Origin: Lichina pygmaea
Lineage: Eukaryota > Ascomycota > Lichinomycetes > Lichinales > Lichinaceae
NCBI GenBank assembly: GCA_963422465.1
Contig: OY730170.1
Span: 3,138,379-3,202,378, forward strand
DNA: 64,000 nt
Direction of reading: 5' to 3'
The notes under the pieces were generated by a model. The model ran no database searches and was not told where the DNA came from. It worked only from the letters and a program-made list of their open reading frames with translations. Position numbers and translations under genes: made by a program. The first letter of the stretch is position 1. Every line of letters starts with the position of its first letter. Positions 30,732 to 43,100 of the stretch are shown one piece after another.

Positions 30732-31891
30732 ATGCCGGCCTTCAAGGATGAACATATCCTGGTTGGTTGAAGCGACACCAGCTCCACCCAAGAAGGTCCA
30801 GTCAGGCTGATGCAGCTCATGTCAGATAATAGCTCCGGGATCGCAGGCGACTCTGGCGCAGCTGGGCCTGCCGGAGTCGTTCACGCCCGCGCAACTACGC
30901 GTCCCAACGCGTATGTTCCCATCGGACAAGAGAGGCGAATGGGAGCCGCACAAGATTCGAGAGAGGAGAGTGATCAGACGGCGACCCGAAGGCGCGCCCA
31001 AAGCAGATGCGACGGCGACGGCAGGAACGGGCCCCAGTGGGGGGAACCGAGCTCTCCCGATGGCCGGAGCCAACCCGCAGCGCTCGTCGGAGAAGGCGAA
31101 CGGCGAGGAAGCAGCGGACGAGGAAGTGGTCACCTTCGAAGAGGATCTCGAATCGGATGAAGGCGCCGTGTGGCCGATGAGATGCGGCCGCGTTCAGAAC
31201 TGGTCCTGCTTCCTGGCCTTGCTGACCCACATCCACAACACCCTAAGCCCCACCCTGCACACGCCGATCCTCCTGATCACGGAGCCGGCATGGACCTCGC
31301 AGGACAGGGAGATTGCCACGCAATTCTGCTTCGAGAGGTTCAAGACGCCGGCCTTCTGTCTGGTGGACTCGGCTCTAGCGGTGTGCTACGCCTACGGAAC
31401 GGCCCTCGCGACGGTCGTCGACGTCGGCTACGAAAAGTGCGACGTGACGGCGGTGATCGAGTACGTCACGCGGGACGTGGGGCGCGCAGTCGCGGTGGAG
31501 AACTGCGGCGGCGAGACGATGACGCGGCGACTACTGGAGCTACTCGGCCCGCAAGGCTGGACCCGAGACATGTGCGAGCAGCTGAAGCGCAGTCAGATCT
31601 GCGAGATCTTGCACAAGGATGAGCCGCTGCCGAGCCCGGAGGTTCCGCCAGCGGCGACAGTCGCGGCGAGCCAAGCTATCGCTGGCTCGGGGCAGCGGGG
31701 CAGCATCAGCATCGTCACACCCGACGCCGATGTAAACGGCGAGCGCACAGGTGGCCTTGGCAAGCTGGCCGAGAACGGCGAAGGCGTCTTGGATGTCGCG
31801 ACCATCGTGGCCAGCGGCAAGACGACCGAGTTCCTGGCGCGTAAAGAGAAAGAGAAGGCCGAGAAAGCAGCGAGGAAGGCAGGGGCGGCCG

Positions 31892-31940
<49 letters not shown>

Positions 31941-33226
31941 GGGTTCGGTAAAGCCAACGAAGATCCCAAACTCGAAGCGACCCAAGACCACGTTCATCTA
32001 CACGGCGCGTCGGCAGGAACTGGAGCCCGACGCGGCGCCATCTTCTTGGTCGCCCGTCGATGTGGCCGAGAAGAAGGCAGGCGAGGCCGGCGGGGGCGTC
32101 GGGGACGCAGCTCGGGGACAGAAGACCGATGGCTTGGCTGGGGGGGCCGAAGGCAACGCAGGGGTGAGAGGACCAGAAGCAGAGTCTGCTACGACAAGCC
32201 CAACGACGGGGCCCAGCGAGGCGACGCGCAAGCAGCAGGAGAAGGCGGCGCGGAAGGAGGAGCGGAGACGGGCCAGCGAGGGGCTGCTTGGCAGATCGGG
32301 CGTGGTCCGAAGAGAGATCGAGGTTGGCGTCGAGCGGTTCCGGGCCGCGGACGGCGGCATGCTGGACACGATCGCCGACGCCGTGCACCGGACAATCATG
32401 TCGGTCGAGGAAGCGACCAAGCGAGCGGAGCTGTGGGCGTCGTTGATCGTCGTGGGCAACGGCAGCAAGATTCGAGGTAAGGCACATCACACCGTCCGTC
32501 TCGCGATCGTCTTTGGGGGAAACGTATCGATCGGACGTTTCAATCGAGGGTGGTGGTAGGATGAACTGACATTCTCCATTTTTTTTTTCTCTGCGGGCAG
32601 GCTTCAAGGACGCTCTGCTCTCGACTTTGGTCTCCAAATACCTGATCTCGCCGTCGAGCGCGACGATCTTCACGTCGGAGCTGCCGTCGCAGCTGTCGAC
32701 GCCGGCGGCGACGGGCGCCAACACACCTCAACTGCAGCCGCAGGAGCACCAACAGAGACCGCTTGGCGCAGCGGCGTCATCCTCCTCGTCGTCGCACGTG
32801 AACCCGCTGCTCCTCGCAGCCACGACAGCGTCGAACCCGGCACTCGGCGCAGCCTTGCACCACTCGTCTCACCACCACAACAATAACTACATCAACAACA
32901 ACAACAACCAACAAGGAGCAGGAGCAGGAGGAGGAGGAGCAGGAGGACCCATCCCCCCCTCCCTATCCTTTCAACAACAACAACAACAGCAACAGCAACA
33001 ACAACATTCATCGCACGGCCAGACCCCGACCAACATCAGGTCCGTCCGGCCGCCAGAGTATTTCCCGGAGTGGAAGGAGGTCGGGTACGAAGAGGCCGTC
33101 TTCCTCGGCGCCCAGGTCGCCGCCAAGGTCGTCTTCGTCGTCGATCAGGGTCTCTCCAAGGGCTTCATGACGAGACAGGAGTACAACGAGGTCGGACCGC
33201 AGGGGATTCACGACTCGACTCTGTAA
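30732..33226 (+). CDS. ARP9: Actin-related protein ARP9 (SWI/SNF and RSC remodeller subunit)
   Basis: Exons 30,732-30,761, 30,826-32,476 and 32,601-33,226 (768 aa). The tiny first exon encodes MPAFKDEHIL; intron 1 (64 bp) starts with the less common donor GTTGGT, and exon 2 continues IIAPGS, which recreates the family N-terminus. The actin-like body has GLPESFTPAQLRVPTRMFPS, NWSCFLALLTHIHNTL, TPILLITEP, FCLVDSALAVCYAYG, DVGYEKCDVTAV and GGETMT. The C-terminus has PPEYFPEWKEVGYEEAVFLGAQVAAKVVF. ARP9 pairs with ARP7 on the remodeller ATPase. ARP8 was considered, but the N-terminus and domain order fit ARP9 better. The protein is enlarged by low-complexity inserts: a poly-Ala run coded by (GCT)15 at 31,894-31,938 and Asn/Gly/Gln-rich tracts in exon 3 (about 32,870-33,010). 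Confidence 0.88.
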
Positions 33227-33881
33227 GAGAGAGACGGAGAGAGAGAGACGGGAGTCCGATCTTGTGAGAGAATATAGGGGGAGTGCGTTTGGGGGGGGGG
33301 GGGGTCGTTTCTCTTTCTGAAATGGGTTTTCTATATTCCTATCATATCGTACTGGACTGGACTGGACTGGACTGTACTGTGCTGTGCTGTGCTGTGCTGT
33401 GCTGTGTGTACTGTGTGTACTGTGTGTACTGTGCTGTGCTGTGCTGTGTGATACCGGGGGTCGATTCAAGTCCTAAGCACCACCATCGCTACCACCATCG
33501 CTACCACCATCGCTACCACCATCACCATCACCATCACCATCACCATCACCATCACCATCACCATCACCATCACCATCACCATCACCATCACCATCACCAT
33601 CAACATCACCATCACCGTGGAAAGAAAGAACAATGGACACACGGAAATAGGATAACAGCGTCGTCACAAGTAGTGTTCGACGTGAGACGGCTCGGGATCC
33701 AACAGCCAGGGTTGCTCTTTCGTGCCCGTCCATATTCTGGGGAGCGGTGGTCGATTCTGGGGGTTCTGGGTCTTCAGCCAGAAAAGGAAGCCAAAGTCCT
33801 ACATCCTCCCCCCTTTCCCCTTTTCCCCCTTTCCTTTTCCCACGCTACGGTATGGTACGTACGACGTACCGAAGATGCCGT
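33227..33881. repeat. Microsatellite block between ARP9 and the GT25 gene
   Basis: A 14-base G run (33,291-33,304) is followed by ACTGG and CTGTG minisatellite repeats (about 33,350-33,450) and a (CACCAT)n/(CATCGCTAC)n tract (about 33,480-33,617) of perfect hexamers over roughly 100 bp. Translations of this tract as poly-His or Asp-Gly are artefacts. The rest up to the GT25 stop codon is non-coding. Confidence 0.85.
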
Positions 33882-35250
33882 CTACGCGTTTCGTCCGACG
33901 TACAAGCGCGTGCTGGCCTTTAGGTTCTCTGACCAGCCAGGTTCGACGTCATGTTCGGGCACGACGTCGTCGTCATCGTAGTCGCCGTCGCCCAGACGAT
34001 CAACGAGTTTCTTGGCCCCCGCCTGCGTCACGGCGTACCCCATCGTGCACGGCGGATACGACGACGGCACGATCAGACGGATCGACTCCCCCTCCGTCTT
34101 CTCGATCCCCCAGGACTTCAGCGTCGCCTTGTTCTTGCGAGAGATGTCTTCCCATGCAGGCCCGAGCGGGTCATAGTAGGCGTGATGCGAACGGGTCTTG
34201 TTTATCAGGGGCACGTCGTAGCACGCGCCGACGTACAGGACTTCCCAGTTCAAAGCTGGAATGGGGGGGCCCAGCGTTAGCTAATTGATTAGCGGGCCAA
34301 AGCTCCAGGTTGTGTTGGGGGAAAAATGATGTTTGGCAGGCAAGGTACAGTATGTATCATACGGTAAATCGAATGCAGGATACAATAGCTGAAGCAAAAT
34401 GGATCAGAGTTCCTACCGTACCGTACGGACCAGGCACGACATCGCGCTCAGAGGCCTTGGACATCAGTTTGCTGGCTGCCATCTGGCGACTCAGCTGCTC
34501 CGAGATCATGTGGATGTTGAGGTCCCAGTCGAGGTCGTCTTCGAGGATCAACGCCGTGTCGACTCCCTCGCGAACAATCCGCTCCCATAACTGAACGTGG
34601 GCGAGCCTGCAGCCAACCTGGGCTGGGGTCACGTTCGGATTCTTCCTTCCTCCGGTAGATTTGTCGTAGACGCTTGCTCCTGGAACCTAGGACAGTGGAG
34701 GAAAATCCAAGTGTGTGTGTGAGAAGACGCAATGATAAGACAAGCCTTACGGTACGTATGTACCGTAACAGAGCACAGGTGAAAAAGGAGGTTAAAAAGC
34801 GCCTAGCTTACTCCATGGTGCAGCACAAGGTCGAGATCGGTGGCATTGGCCAGAAGCTGCATCGAGTGCTGCCGATCCAGGCGACTATGTTAGGACTGAA
34901 GTGATAAGCCCAACTACACACCCACAGCAACATGACTGTACGCATGCAATGTAGGAAGCACCCAGCCATACAGACAAACCCCCAAGCCAAGGGGGAGGAA
35001 GGGGGGGCAACAGCAACCGCCTCTGGAGCACTGACTCTGGTAAGCTGATGTAGAAGATCTTCTGGAAACCGAGTGTTCGATTGTATACGTCATCAGCCAG
35101 GTCGTGGCCTGACTCGAGATCGGGGCCGACGGCCAAGAAGACGTCGATCCAACGAGCCCATCGCGAGCGATGAACCCAAGCGGTGGAGATGGAGACAATC
35201 AAGACGACGACCTCGACGATCCGCCGCGGCGATGCTCGCCTCCAGAGCAT
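33882..35250 (-). CDS. Glycosyltransferase family 25 (LPS/procollagen galactosyltransferase-like)
   Basis: Minus-strand gene, exons (5' to 3') 35,250-35,036, 34,884-34,812, 34,686-34,422 and 34,255-33,882 (308 aa). All joins keep frame. Residues 10-25 (IVEVVVLIVSISTAW) form a signal anchor, suggesting a type II Golgi membrane protein. Family features: FYISLP joined to DRLDRQHSM at the start of the nucleotide-sugar fold, GCRLAHVQLWERIV, ALILEDDLDWD (the acidic metal/sugar-binding motif), WEVLYVGAC, and TMGYAVTQAGAKKLVD. Enzymes of GT25 usually transfer galactose or related sugars; the substrate here is unknown. Intron 1 has a branch-like CTAAC only about six bases before its AG, so that acceptor is less certain than the others. 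Confidence 0.85.
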
Positions 35251-36040
35251 CTTGCTTCAGGGCACGTTCGCTCGCTCGCTCGCAGCCGGCCGTTGCAGAA
35301 AATGTACTCGTAGGGAACGCTTGCGTCGCGTGCGGCACGGTACTCGTGAAGTGCGGCTTTTGCGTGCCTTGGTGGCTGTGAAGGTCTAGCCCAAGACATC
35401 CTACGAATGACCGCTTTAGACGACGTGGACGGCGTTTGGGAGTCACCCGCCTCTTTCCTTGACTCGTACGCATGGTAACGTGGCATTGAGAGGTCGACGC
35501 CTAAGCAGAAACAATGCGGTACGAGGCGTGCAGCAACGTGCCACCATCGTATGGCAACCTTTGTCGAATCAAGGCTTCAAGCTCCGGTAGGATCCCACCC
35601 TTGAAGTACGATGCTGTAGGGAAGGCTTGGCGCAAGGGGCGTGGTACGAGAATGTTAGCACGGCTCGGCAACGCGTAGAACAGCACAGGCTCGTTTTCAA
35701 GCCGAGCCTGGGGTTGTTGAGCTGTACCTCATTGTAGATAAGGCATTGGATCTGGCCTCATACAGTACACTACGTTCGAAGGCCTGTGTGATGGAGACAC
35801 CTGCTCGAAGCAAGATGTTCCAAGATATAACCGGTTGGCTTGGAATCGTTCGGTCCGGTTGAGCCTTGATTGTAGCTCTCCCATGATGATTTGGGTATCA
35901 TCAATTGTTATTGGCCTACTTCGCTCTGCTCCTCCCCTTTTTCCTCGTCGTCTCACCCTCCTCTTCTTTCGTCGTTGTTGTCGTTTTTATTGCGGCGCCG
36001 GCGATGACGGTCACGACGACGATCCCTCAAGAATAGTCCC
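35251..36040. other. Intergenic DNA between the GT25 gene and SFH5
   Basis: Holds the GT25 upstream region. Short ORFs (for example 35,501-35,686 minus, 61 aa) have no coding signature that I trust. Confidence 0.5.
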
Positions 36041-37541
36041 TCAAGGGTTCGCCTTCATGTGCTCGACCGCGTCCTTGATCGTGGCCTCTGGCTGTGCCGC
36101 ACCGGCTGGGTCACTTCCCTCCTTGTCGTTGGCCGACCCTGCCCCGATCTTGGCTTCGTCGGTCTGAGTGTGGGTCTGGGTCTGGGTCTGGGCTCCGGTG
36201 GCGTCGCCCGGATTGGCCTCCGCCTTGGCTTGCGGCACCGGCTCCGGCAGCCTCGGAGCGGCACCTCCCACCGCAGATTTGGTCGGCGTGGTAGCAGCAT
36301 CAGCGGCAGCGTCGTCACCGTCCGCGGTCACCTCGACTCTCACCAACTTGACCGTCTCCCCGGCACCTTCCCCGCCCTCGCCCAGATTCTTTCCCTTGCC
36401 GCCATACGTGCCGGGCACGTTGTCACCCAGCTCGCCGACGAGCTGTTCGCCGTAGGTCAGCGCCGTGAGCTTCTGAGACGTCTCCTTCGCCACGAACAGT
36501 CTCATCGCGGCGAACAGCCAGCCCATCACAACCGGCACGTTGACGAAGAACTTCCGCGAGAGCAGCTCCGGGTAGTAGCGCTGGAACGTGGAGATGGCCT
36601 TCTGCGAGGCGGATTTTGTGGCCGAGTCCATGCGGAGGAACCGCACGGACATGTAATCATGCACCTGGACCATCTGGTACGGGTCCGGACCTTGGCCGTG
36701 GTCGGGGATGGGCTCCTTGGCCGCGGCCAGATCGAGGCGCTTGATCGAGAGCTCCATGAGAGCGACTCTCCAGCGGATGAACCTGCAGGCCCAACCCCGT
36801 CAGCATCAATCGGCCGTCGCGGCGGAATGTCGGAACCGGATCACGGAGCAGACAACTCACTCGTCCAGATCCCCAAAGGTCTTCTTGTTGTCCTTGACGG
36901 CGCCGTAGATGTTCCAGGTCACGACATCCTTAGTGCCCGTCGCGTCGTTCCGATCGACGACGGTCACGTAGCCGAGTCCTCCGAACTTGTTCGCGTCGTA
37001 GCTGCCCTCGTTGACGGCCTTCAGCGGCTGGAAGTCCTTACGCCACTGCAGCGTGGCCTTCAGTTGCTCGGCGGCCTTTTCGACGTTGTTGGCGTTGGCC
37101 CGGAGGAACTTCTGAAGCACGAGCGTCGTGATGAACGGGGTCTGCGCCGCATCTGCCGCCGCGGACAGCTTCACTCCCCAAATCTCGTCGTGGCCCGTGT
37201 CGTCGAGGATCGGACCGAGGCTTGCCTGCAGCTTGCGCAGCGGATGCTCCGCGGAGAGCTCGGGCCAGACGGCGGTGCCTTTGGGAGCTGTAGCTATCGA
37301 GCATACATTACGCATCCGTCAGCCGTGTTCTGCGGTGCAGGAGGAAGTGAAAAAAGCGTGTTTGTTTCAGCAGACGTGTAGACTCACCGTCATCCTGCAA
37401 GCTCTTTCCCTGAACGATTTCCACAGGAGCAGTAGATCCCAGTCCTGTATTTGACGTGGAATGACCGGTAGGGGCAGAAGCAGGAATGTCATGCGGAGCA
37501 TTCACCGCCGTACCGGCAGTCGCCGTCTCGGTTCCGCTCAT
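36041..37541 (-). CDS. SFH5: Phosphatidylinositol transfer protein SFH5 (Sec14/CRAL-TRIO family)
   Basis: Exons on minus: 37,541-37,388, 37,287-36,861 and 36,782-36,041 (440 aa). The introns of 100 and 78 bp have GTGAGT donors. The start is ATG 37,541 (MSGTETATAG); the longer upstream reading has no support. A CRAL-TRIO N region (TPFITTLVLQKFLRANANNVEKAAEQLKATLQWR) and the lipid-binding fold (GYVTVVDRN, VTWNIYG, FIRWRVALMELSI, DPYQMVQVHDY, FVNVPVVMGWLFAAMR) place it in the SFH5 group. Members move phosphatidylinositol between ER and plasma membrane; yeast Sfh5 also binds heme. The C-terminal 110 residues are low complexity (Ala/Pro/Thr/Gln, with a QTQTQTHTQT run). Confidence 0.92.
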
Positions 37542-38677
37542 CGTGTAGCTCGACAGTCTCAAGCGCGGAACACTAACCCTTGTCGGTCTCGGTAAGCTAT
37601 TTTTCCGAGGAACAACAACACAGTCCACTCCAAACACTTTCAGCTCCACTTGCTTGCAAAAGGTTGAAAGACTGTCAAGGCTTGAATGTGGCCGATGCAC
37701 TGTACGGTACCGTAAAGCAACGACACGCGATAGTGGCCGACGAAAGGACTGTTGGTGCGGGTTGTGGGATGAAGATCAATTTATGGAGAATGTGACTGGT
37801 GCTCGGCGGTACTGGCAAGCTGTACCTCCGTAGCTGTAGCTGTAGCTGTAGCTGTAGCTATAGCTGTAGCTATAGCTCCCCACACTCCCCCACGTGTTAC
37901 GACGGGCCGTCGACGCAAGCCGAAATTTAGAGTTCAAGTACTGCATGTAACATGTCATGAGAAATTCTGCGGCTTGAAACGAGTGAAAGATAGCTCAATA
38001 CTTCAGAAGCACACTGTTTCTCAGAACATATGTTAAACATACTGTCTTATCAGAAATACATCGTTGTGTTCTCGAAACCAGCGAGCGTCAGCCTGAAACA
38101 CAGACTGCCCGTGTAAGCAAACAAGAGCCACCAAGGGTGGAACGCGCAGCGCGGCACACGCGCAGTGACGCGGTAAGGGTCTGTGATCTCCCAGCGACAG
38201 ATCCACCGCTCCTGAAATAGAACCATCACCTTCCAGCGGTTTAGTCTTCTCCCTCCTTCTTGTTTTGAGAGACGAGACTACCGTAAAACTATTTACGGCG
38301 TGTTCTATGTCCCCCCCGGCCCGCACCCTCAAGAATTGCCAGGGGAGCTGCTCTCTAGAACAAAGTTGACAAGGATACTGTGTACAGTTGAGAAAGAAGG
38401 GCTGGACCCCGAAAACAGACGTATTTACTTCGAACGCAGACACATGGTAGGTGAGCACGATGAGAAATCATCTATGGCTTGCATTCGCGTGGAAGAACGA
38501 TGTACAGTACAACCAAAAAAGGGTAGTAGTCCTCGAGACGGCATGGTCTAAAACTAGTTAGGGTGATATTAAGAAAAGTCAATCCTCCCCAGCGCGGTGA
38601 CGGACTGCATGAAAGAATCATCCGGGGAGATGGAAGGAAAGAGAGGAGAAAGTGTGAATCCCCGGGCATCCCTCCCT
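37542..38677. other. Intergenic DNA between SFH5 and FAS1, with an (AGCTGT)n repeat
   Basis: A hexamer tract (GTAGCT/ATAGCT units, about 37,830-37,877) is the only clear structure. A 141-codon minus-strand ORF (38,033-38,458) lacks any family match or neighbour support and is not called. Confidence 0.6.
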
Positions 38678-40036
38678 TCAGGCGGCTTGTGTCTTGGCCA
38701 GGTCGACGGTCGGATCCTCGTACTTCTCCCACTGATAGTGCAAAGACAGCGTTAGCCACCGACTTGCCCGGGTTCTATCGGCTCCTGGGAAACTCACGTT
38801 GGCCAATATGTTTGCGATCCGCGGCGAGTTGGTCAGCTTGTAGACCTCTTCGAAGTACTCCTTCGTGATCTCGAACGGCTTGGCCGTGACGTTCGGGATG
38901 TACTTCCCGACGAGCTTGCTCGGGTCGATCGACGTCTTGCTGATCTTCTTGAGGAGGAAGCTGCGGAACGGTTTGACGCCCGAGCGCAGGAAGGTCGAGT
39001 GGAAGGGCACGTCGATGCCCTTGAGTGGGATGGTGGCAAAGCCGCGTTGCAGCTCGATCGGCTTCGGCTTCGCTTCCGTCTCCTTGGCGCATTCCCGGAT
39101 GATGTCGACGAGATGCGCCTTGACGTCGTCCAGAGACATCTTCTGCATGAGCGACTGGATATCGACCTTTTGAACCTTGAGGTAGTTGGTGACGTTGGTC
39201 AAGCAGTCGAGAGCTCGGAGCTGGTTGGCAAAGTCAGCAGGAGCTCTACAGATAATCGTCTCGAGGAAGAGAGAAGAAGGGGAGTTGGTTGCACTCACGT
39301 CTCCGGCACACACGTATTGCATGTTGGCGACGTTGTAGTTGACAATCTCCAAGAGCCACCCGGTCTCCTCGACCACGTTCTCGACCACGTACTGGAGAGC
39401 TTGCTCGTTGAAGGCTACGAGGTGAGTTTGGTCGAGTCAGCAGAGAGCTTGAACCAGGACCATCGAGCGGCAAGGGCATAACGCACTCTTCGAGATTCGG
39501 CTCGGGTTGACCGCGCACATCGAGTAGTTGGAGCGACCGGCGGCGTCCCGCTCGACGGCCACCTGCATCGTGAGACCGCGGTAGAACACCACCGAGACCA
39601 AGCTCTCGATCGGCATGACCTCGGCGAGGGCGGCGAGGGCCGAGTACTCGCCGAGCGAATGGCCTGCGAAGCTGCTGTTGATCTGCACGAGCCCCTTCGA
39701 GCGCATGTCCTCGAAGCTGGCCTTCTCCATCAGCGTCAGGGCGGGCTGGGTGAACTGCGTCGCCGAGAGGAGTCCGGTCGGTGACCGATAGGTGTAGGAC
39801 GTGCTCTTCTCGTTCACTTCCTTGAAGATCTTCTCCGACTTGACGCTACCGTCCGCCGCGACGGTCTCGAACGTCATTGACATGTAGTTCAGACGGATGG
39901 CCTTGCCGCGAGGACCTCCGAAGTAGATCGTAAGCTCCTTGGGATTGTTCTTGACGATTTCGATGATCGAGAAGCCTGCCGGTCGTGAGCGTGAGCCCTT
40001 TCTCACCCCGACACCCTCGAAGGAGAAGAAAAGCAA

Positions 40037-40127
<91 letters not shown>

Positions 40128-43100
40128 ACCGTAGTTGTCCATGAAATGCTTGTCGGCCCGGTCCCAGACCTCCTTGGCAACGACGCTCGAGGAGTAGAGA
40201 TCCATGCCCATGCCCTGCTCCTGCGAGCCTTGTCCGGTGAAGACGTAGGCCGAGACGGGCTGCTCGACCTCGGCTTCGCCGACAAGGACCTTCTCCTCCG
40301 TCTCCTTGTTGCTCGCCTCGACCTTGATCATCTTCCGGCCGGCCACCATGCCGACGTGTTGCAGTTTCACCTCGATGTCGTCGTTCGGGAGAACCATGCC
40401 CACGAGGCTGCACTGGAAGCTCCGGACACGACCGACGTTGTTCTCGGCCGCCCACGTCTCGACCAGGCTGCGGACGGCCGCGCTCGAGTACATGCCGTGC
40501 GTGATGGTGCCTGGCAGGTTGGCGAAGCTCGAGAAGACGCGAGACACGTGGATCGGGTTGTAGTCTCCCGAGACGCGCGCGTACGTCTCGTTGGTGGACG
40601 GCGCTCGGAGCACGAGCGACGTCTTGCCGCTCAGAGGGATGGCGTGTTCGAAGTTGACCGGCTGCTCGATGGACGAGCCGTGGCGCTCGAGGTAGTCGAT
40701 GACCGGGTTCCCGTGAGACACGCCGGCCTCGTAGTCGACCGACGCCACCTGGACGATCTCCTTGGTGGGAAGCTCGAGGAGGACCTGGCCGATCGTCTGC
40801 ACGCTCCTGAACACGTTCTTGCCCTTGAACCGGACGAAGGTCTGGAGGCGGAAGGTGAGCGTCTGACCGAGGAGCTCGGGAGCGGGATCGTCGACGCAGA
40901 ACCACTCCTTCGAGCGCAGGACGGCGACGTCCTTGGACGTCGCGAGGTGGACCTGCATCGGCGTCTCGTTCTTCCGCTGGAACGTGTTCTCGTAGTCCGA
41001 GTAGGCGCCTCGGTACAGGAACTGGCTCGTCACCTCCATCACGGGCTCGCCCTCGCGGGTGATGGTGCCGCAGACCTCGACCATCTTGCCAGAGTCCTGG
41101 TTGACGACGGCGTTGATCTGCGCCGTCGTGCGCACGACGTCGCCGGTCTTCAGCGGCTCGGCGCCCGGCAGCATCCGGAAACCGTTCGAGAGGTGAACCA
41201 GCTTGAGGAGGTCGCCGTCGATGGCCTTGGGGAAGATGGGCTTGATGATGGCCTTCCAGCCGACGACGATGGCGAAGTCCATGGGCGCGAGTGTCACCTT
41301 ACCCGGTCGGTCGACGAAGGCCTCGCCCGTGTTCCCGACCGCGTGGACGAAGTTCTGGATGGCCTGGCTCGTCACCTTGACCGTCCCGCCCTCGAACCTC
41401 TCCGTGACCGACGCGTTGAGGGGCATCCTCTCGTCGCCGAACCAGATGCGGTAGTAGAACTGCTTGACCCGGAGGTTCCGGTCCTCCATCTCCTCGTGGA
41501 TCGGCGCGTAGCCCTTGTCGGGCCGGTAGACGAAGTGGAGGGGCAGCGGCACGACCTTGCCCTCGGCGGTCCGGTGCTCGAACAGCTTCACGACGATGCG
41601 GCGCTCCTCGGCGGCGAACGTGACCTCGACGACGGGCACGTCCTTCCGTCCGGGCAGGGACTCCTTGGCCGTGATGGTCGTGCGCGAAGGGTCCTCGGGG
41701 TGCAGGATCTCGACGAGCAAGCCTCGGGTGGGGGCGAAGATGCGCCTCATCGGGTTGGATTCGATCTTGTGGCCTTGGACGAAGACGTCGGTGGTGAAGA
41801 GCGCGTGGCGCCAGGAGACGGCGTCGCCGGCCAGGAGGCCCAGCCACCGATCGACGTCCGGCAGCGTCGCGTTCGCCGAGCCCGACAGCCGGTACGTGAC
41901 CCTCTTGCCGTCACCGTCCCGAGAGACGGTCAGGCCGTCCGCGTCCGACTCGCTCGCGGGCTCGACCGTCCTGCCGCCGAAGTACTCGATGGTCGGGATG
42001 GCCGACTCGTCTCCGCCGTAGACGTCCTTGAGGAGGAGGCCGATGTGGGCGTCGTGGATGCCGTCGAGGATGTCCTTGATCGGCTCGTCGATCGTGTTCG
42101 AGTACTTGGTCGCCGTCGGCCCCTGCAGGATGCACGTCCGTCCGACGTCCTGGTCGACGACGGCCTCGAGGTCCTCCGACTGCCACAGCGAGTCCTTCTT
42201 GAACCAGAACTCAAAGTTCTCGTCCAGGGCCGGGACGAAGGGGACGGGCTTCTGGGTGCGGCGGCCGCAGAGCATCAGGAAGTGCTGCACGTCCTGGGCG
42301 CTGATGAGCTGCCGGTCGGCCTGCGGGTACGTCTCGAAGAACCTGACGAGCAGCGCCTCGGGACGTTCGAGCTCCGAGTAGTTCTGCACCACGGACGCCT
42401 GGCCGGCGCGCCGGGTGAAGCGCTCCTCGACGCGGCGCATGAAGTCGCCCGTGAGCCAGGCCAGGCTCCGGTCGATCCAGCGCGACTCGTGCCGCACGTA
42501 CATGAGCTCGACCATGCGACGGACCACCTCGCCGTACGTCATGTCTTCCAGGTCGACGGCGTCGCCGGCCGAGTCCTTGCCGAACCACACCTTCTGGAAG
42601 TCGTCGTTCAGCTTCTTGATGATGTACTGCCGTCGCTTGCCGAGCTCGACCAGGCGCTTCGCCTTGTCGAGGCTGAAGACGTCTCGGTCCATCTCGGCCC
42701 AGAAGCGCACGCCGCGCGTGGCCAGCTTGTGGATGGGCTCGCCCATCTCGGACCGGACCGTGATGACGCCGCCGGCGACGCCGGCGTACGTCTTCTCCCA
42801 CTCGCTGTCGTCGACGCCCTCGGCCGCGGCGATGGCCTCCTTCGCCTTCTGGGCCGTGTAGCACTCCTTGGCCGTCATCATGCGGCTGCCGAAGAGGCAG
42901 CCGTCGTACGGCATGGACGGGTAGCCGAACCGGTTCGACCAGGTGCCGGTGAGGTAGGGGTAGGTGTCCTCGGCGCCGCCGAAGCCGCTGCCGGCGACGA
43001 GGATGATGTTGCTGCAGCGGCGGATGCGGCCGTACATCTGCAGGACGGGCTGGTGGAAGTCCTCGAAGGAGTGGTGGCCGCCGCCGCGGCCGCCGGTCCA

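Noticed and set aside
33480-33620. CRISPR-like or regularly spaced repeat array
   Set aside because: Uninterrupted hexamers without spacers in a eukaryotic genome.
33473-33733. Poly(Asp-Gly) or poly-His protein at the (CACCAT)n tract
   Set aside because: Pure microsatellite open in several frames; no start context or conservation.
38033-38458. 141-codon minus ORF between SFH5 and FAS1
   Set aside because: No motif, no conserved splice or start context, composition unlike host exons.
40036-40130. Poly-Gln segment as part of the FAS beta protein
   Set aside because: Conserved residues on both sides join exactly across a GTAAGC..CAG intron; reading through shifts frame and loses the C-terminal transferase domain.
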